A stretch of DNA of 64,000 bases from Paenibacillus flagellatus (GTDB lineage: Bacteria; Bacillota; Bacilli; Paenibacillales; NBRC-103111), in assembly GCF_003217775.1 (NCBI RefSeq), contig NZ_QJVJ01000002.1, forward strand, positions 434,001-498,000. The letters are read 5' to 3'. The notes beneath the pieces are model-generated. The model searched no databases. It was not told the DNA's origin and saw nothing but the letters and a program-made list of their open reading frames with translations. Both the position numbers and the translations under genes were made by a program. This document shows positions 60,828-64,000 of the stretch, piece by piece; within the stretch, counting starts at the first letter, position 1; each line of letters starts with the position of its first letter.

Positions 60828-63065
60828 GTGAGCATGGAGAGAATGGGGAGAATGAAGAAGAGATCCTTCGTATCGATGGCGCTCTGCCTTACGCTGTTGT
60901 TCAGCGTACTGTCGAACGTATGGACCGGCGCCGCCTTCGCGAAGGAAAGCCGCGCCGCCATCGTCGTCAGCGTGGAAGGGACCGTCATGGTGACGAAAGC
61001 GGGCGGATCGACCGAATACCGCGCCTTCGAGGACATGAGCTTGAGCCAGGGCGATCATATCCGCACCGAGGCCGGCTCGAACGTCGTCCTGCAGGTCGTC
61101 GATCAAGAGGACGAAGTGACGATCGGCGAAAATACCGAACTATACATATCCTCGCTCGTCGAAGCGGACGACGGAGGGAAAAAGTCGAAGCTGAAAATGT
61201 GGGCCGGATCGCTTTGGTTCAAGGTGAAGAAGCTCGTCAACGCCGACGACGAGTTCGAGGTGGAAACGCCTACGGCCGTCATGGGCGTCCGCGGCTCCAA
61301 CGGCTACATCGAAACGAAGCTCGGCCAAATTTATGCGCTGATGACTTCCGGCGTTCTGGAAACGACTCCGACGACGGATAACGGAGGGCACAGCGATTCC
61401 GCGAACGTATACCCGGGCCAGCAGATCAACCTGCTGGACGAATCCGGCGAATTTTCGGAATATGTAACGCCGATCGACATCAAAGGCTTCGTCGGCAGCG
61501 CGCCGCCGAGCGTGATCCAGCAATTGCTCACGACGATCCAGATCATCCGGGAAGAGAACGAACAGTTCGTCCAAGACGTCGGCGACGGGGCGAAAAAGGT
61601 CGATCCGAAATCGGGCTTGAAGCTGGATTCCTCGGACGAGCTGCAAAAATTCGGCGCCAACTTGACGAACTTGATCGCGAACATCGCGAAGGAAGCGCTC
61701 GACGCCAAAAAGCTTCCGGCGAACGACGTGCAGCAATTGATCGAGAAGGCGAACCAGGCGACGCAAGGCGATAAGATCGACCTGAACAACGTGAAGCCGT
61801 ACGATCCGTCCGTCGGTCTCGACCCGTCCGTCCAACAGGCCAAGCGGGAGCAGATGGAACGGTTGAAGAACGAACGGGAGCGCCAGCAAGAGAACGAGAA
61901 GCGGCAGCAGCAAGAACGGCTCCGGCAAAATGCGGCGCTTCAGCAGCAGCTGGAAGCCGAGCGCAAACGTTTGGAAGAAGCGAACAAGAAGGCGAAGGAA
62001 GAGCAGGAGAAGAAAGCGAACGAGCAATATATCCAGCAATTGACCGCTGCCGAGCGTCTGCGTTTCGAGCAGGATCAGCGCAATGCGGAGGAACAAAAGA
62101 AGCGTCAGGAAGCGAAGCAGCAGCAAAATCAAGGCAATACGCCGACGAACAACAATACGCCGACCGGCGGCGGTACGGGCGGCGATGACGGCGGCACCGG
62201 CGGAGACGGCGGTTCCGGAGGAGATACGACGCCGCCGACCGGTACGCTCCGGATCAATCATCCGACCGATTCGCAGACCGAGACGACGCACGACTACGTT
62301 ACGCTGTACGTTACGGGATCGTCGGATACGAGCAAAGTGACGATCGCGGACAACCAATCGTTTACGGGCGCCATCACTCGCGATTTCGTCAAGACGAGCG
62401 GCTACGACTTCATGATGATCACGTACCCGCTCACCAAGGGCTACGGCGACTACACGATCTTCGTCAAGCTGCGGGATGCAGCCGGCAACGAGTCGCCGAT
62501 TTATTCCTCCTCGATCAAATACAAGGAAGGCACGGTGGGCTTGCCGCAGCGTACGGTCAAGCTGACGACGAACAAGACGGCGGATGAGCTGTTGCATTTG
62601 AATCACGGCGAATCGTTGGATCTGAACGTCGAATTGGATAAATTCGCCGAGAACGACCGGTTTTACGCCGCGGAAGTGCATATCGCAATCAACGAAGGGC
62701 TGTTCGCGAATCCGGGAGATTATACGGATCACGGTCCCGGTTATCTATTTGACGGAAACGTAAGCGAGAGCGTGCTGGGAGAGCAATTCGACCCGGTAGC
62801 CCATGAAGCGGTGCTGAAATACGTCATTACGAACTTCAAGGAATCCGGGACGGCCGTCGGTCCCGACAATGTGCCGGCGATCAGTACACCGTCGAAGCTC
62901 GTGACGCTTCATCTGGACGTCCACAATACGATGGAAGGTGTAACGGAAGGCGCCATCACGATCAAGAACGTCATTTTGGTCAACAAAAACGGCGACCGGA
63001 TCGTCAACCTCAATACTAGCACGACTCCGCTTTTATACAAAGTGTATCCGGGTGAGCCAAGATGA
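60828..63065 (+). CDS. Secreted FecR-domain protein with coiled coil and cohesin-like domain (GTG start)
   Basis: A 745-residue exported protein. Signal peptide to about residue 38; FecR domain (40-215) with VEGTVMVTKAGGSTEYRAFEDMSLSQGDHIRTEAGSNVVLQ and the core FEVETPTAVMGVRGSNGYIET. A helical region follows, then a highly charged coiled coil (about 337-434, Glu/Gln/Lys/Arg), a Gly/Asp linker, an Ig-like domain (about 473-575) and a cohesin-like domain to the C terminus (SLDLNVELDKFAENDRFYAAEVHIAINEG and SKLVTLHLDVHNTMEGVTEGAITIKNVILVNKNGDRI). The GTG at 60828 has AGGAG 6 bases upstream. It lies 55 bases after the cyclase and overlaps the next gene by ATGA. Confidence 0.85.
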   Translation: MSMERMGRMKKRSFVSMALCLTLLFSVLSNVWTGAAFAKESRAAIVVSVEGTVMVTKAGGSTEYRAFEDMSLSQGDHIRTEAGSNVVLQVVDQEDEVTIGENTELYISSLVEADDGGKKSKLKMWAGSLWFKVKKLVNADDEFEVETPTAVMGVRGSNGYIETKLGQIYALMTSGVLETTPTTDNGGHSDSANVYPGQQINLLDESGEFSEYVTPIDIKGFVGSAPPSVIQQLLTTIQIIREENEQFVQDVGDGAKKVDPKSGLKLDSSDELQKFGANLTNLIANIAKEALDAKKLPANDVQQLIEKANQATQGDKIDLNNVKPYDPSVGLDPSVQQAKREQMERLKNERERQQENEKRQQQERLRQNAALQQQLEAERKRLEEANKKAKEEQEKKANEQYIQQLTAAERLRFEQDQRNAEEQKKRQEAKQQQNQGNTPTNNNTPTGGGTGGDDGGTGGDGGSGGDTTPPTGTLRINHPTDSQTETTHDYVTLYVTGSSDTSKVTIADNQSFTGAITRDFVKTSGYDFMMITYPLTKGYGDYTIFVKLRDAAGNESPIYSSSIKYKEGTVGLPQRTVKLTTNKTADELLHLNHGESLDLNVELDKFAENDRFYAAEVHIAINEGLFANPGDYTDHGPGYLFDGNVSESVLGEQFDPVAHEAVLKYVITNFKESGTAVGPDNVPAISTPSKLVTLHLDVHNTMEGVTEGAITIKNVILVNKNGDRIVNLNTSTTPLLYKVYPGEPR

Positions 63066-64000
63066 TGATGAACCGATGGAGAAAACAAGTAGCGGTAGTA
63101 ATGGTATGGATGCTGACCTTGGGGCTCGTCCCCGTGGTCGGCCTCTCGTTCCCGACGGCGGCTCAAGCGACGTCTTCGTGTGAAGCCGTATCCGCCAGCG
63201 TCTATATCGCCGTCTATAACACGTACTCGGGAACGACGGATTGCCATACGTCGGGCTACATTCAGCTTAGCGGCAATGCGGGCGACGAGCTGGAAGTGAC
63301 CGTGCATGTGCCTTCGTTCGATCCGGACGACGAGCCGGTCGTTACCTACATGCAGCAAGCCGACGACGAGCCTCATTTTCTCGAGATGACGTCCACGGAC
63401 GAGACGTTTGTCGTCAGCTATGACGACGGTCCGGAATTGTTCGTCGGGCTTCGAACCGCACCGGATCAGACCGTATGGGCGAAGCCGAGCGGAAAGCTGG
63501 TTTTCGATTCTTATACGGGCAGCGAGGACGCCTTCATACTGGGCGATGCGGACGAATCGGCCGAAGATTGGTACTACGACCTTTCGTTCGAATTACCCGG
63601 GAATGGCGAAAGCTATATCAAGCTGTTCGACAAGTACGGAAACGAGATCGCTAGCGGCCGGTTGAACGGCTCGGCGAGGTATACGTTTTTCCATGTACCG
63701 ATTCCGTCCGAAGGACAAATTTACGCCCAAATCTATGCGAACGAAGCCTCGAAAAAAGCGGACGCGATGCTTATCGGGTTTATACCGGCCGGACATAATG
63801 TCGTAAAAACGGTTTTTCGGAACTGGGAAATTTACAACGAATATTACGATTTGTCCCTCAATGCCGGGAGCTCCAGCGGCATCTCGCTGCTGTCCGTTCA
63901 AAAAAACAATTTGTTTGCGCTTGACGCCGCTCAATTGGACGAAATGTCGATGTCCATGAGGGAGCTTCTCGTAGACGCTACGGTATACAGCCCCGATGAG
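63062..64000 (+). CDS. Secreted protein of unknown function (3' end outside the window)
   Basis: The frame is open from an ATG at 63062, overlapping the FecR gene stop, to the last base (313 codons). It begins MMMNRWRKQVAVVMVWMLTLGLVPVVGLSFPTAAQA, a signal peptide cleaved near residue 36. Next come SCEAVSASVYIAVYNTYSGTTDCHTSGYIQLSG and beta-rich, Asp/Glu-rich sequence with DLSFELPGNGESYIKLFDKYGNEIASGRL. I recognise no domain. The two Cys (in SSCEA and TDCHT) could form a disulfide. Tight coupling to the FecR gene implies the products work together at the cell surface. A large adhesin or wall protein is possible. Confidence 0.7.
   Translation, partial: MMMNRWRKQVAVVMVWMLTLGLVPVVGLSFPTAAQATSSCEAVSASVYIAVYNTYSGTTDCHTSGYIQLSGNAGDELEVTVHVPSFDPDDEPVVTYMQQADDEPHFLEMTSTDETFVVSYDDGPELFVGLRTAPDQTVWAKPSGKLVFDSYTGSEDAFILGDADESAEDWYYDLSFELPGNGESYIKLFDKYGNEIASGRLNGSARYTFFHVPIPSEGQIYAQIYANEASKKADAMLIGFIPAGHNVVKTVFRNWEIYNEYYDLSLNAGSSSGISLLSVQKNNLFALDAAQLDEMSMSMRELLVDATVYSPDE

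Overview
The window is a GC-rich Firmicutes chromosome segment, most likely from Paenibacillaceae (Paenibacillus or Cohnella type). Pointers are YesM/YesN-type two-component systems beside LplB/YtcP-type sugar ABC transporters, a secreted giant with golvesin-like and FIMAH domains, a spore cortex hydrolase with a forespore-type promoter, OpuA with a GbsR-type regulator, AGGAGG-type ribosome sites with many TTG/GTG starts, and GlnR-type boxes at amtB. No tRNA, rRNA, phage or CRISPR was seen. There is no intact insertion sequence, only two non-coding repeat-like stretches.

Layout. 1-18.4 kb is a carbohydrate-uptake and glycan-degradation locus: the end of an aldose 1-epimerase, a bacterioferritin-comigratory peroxiredoxin, a response regulator and sensor kinase on the minus strand, then divergently a solute-binding lipoprotein, two permeases, a second solute-binding lipoprotein, a GH97 glycosidase and a 2015-residue secreted multidomain protein. 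18.4-25.6 kb holds a palindrome-rich repeat stretch, an FMN reductase, a TM2-type protein, a DUF4015 glycosidase-like protein, an MFS transporter, a YitT protein and a DUF4178/DUF4247 pair. 25.7-29.6 kb holds cshA with a long leader, a DUF624 protein, a 6S RNA gene and a small transaldolase. 29.6-34.3 kb is an AraC-controlled catabolic cluster (isomerase/epimerase, Gfo/Idh/MocA oxidoreductase, PIG-L deacetylase, NagB-like protein). 34.4-40.2 kb holds sleB, glpX, opuA and a GbsR-type regulator. 40.4-43.2 kb is a DeoR-aldolase-phosphofructokinase cluster.

43.4-54.5 kb contains small stress and envelope genes (DUF1499, tpx, WGxxGxxG protein, DUF4025, rhomboid, GltC-like regulator, YugP protease, a MerR gene that looks frameshifted), the amtB-DUF294-exonuclease operon, a JAMM peptidase, an MFS transporter and a TlpA-type thioredoxin. 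54.6-64 kb contains cimA, dinB-mobB, ferredoxin, and a signalling/surface operon: CHASE2 adenylate cyclase, FecR protein with a coiled coil and cohesin-like domain, and a secreted protein cut by the window edge.

The points most worth follow-up are the CHASE2/FecR/cohesin-like operon, the giant golvesin protein with an unassigned central region, the deacetylase/NagB-like cluster whose NagB relative lacks one catalytic Asp, the 6S RNA gene, the dual GlnR-type sites at amtB, paired operators at opuA, and a probable one-base deletion at the start of the merR gene. All family names come from reading motifs by eye; no database search was run.
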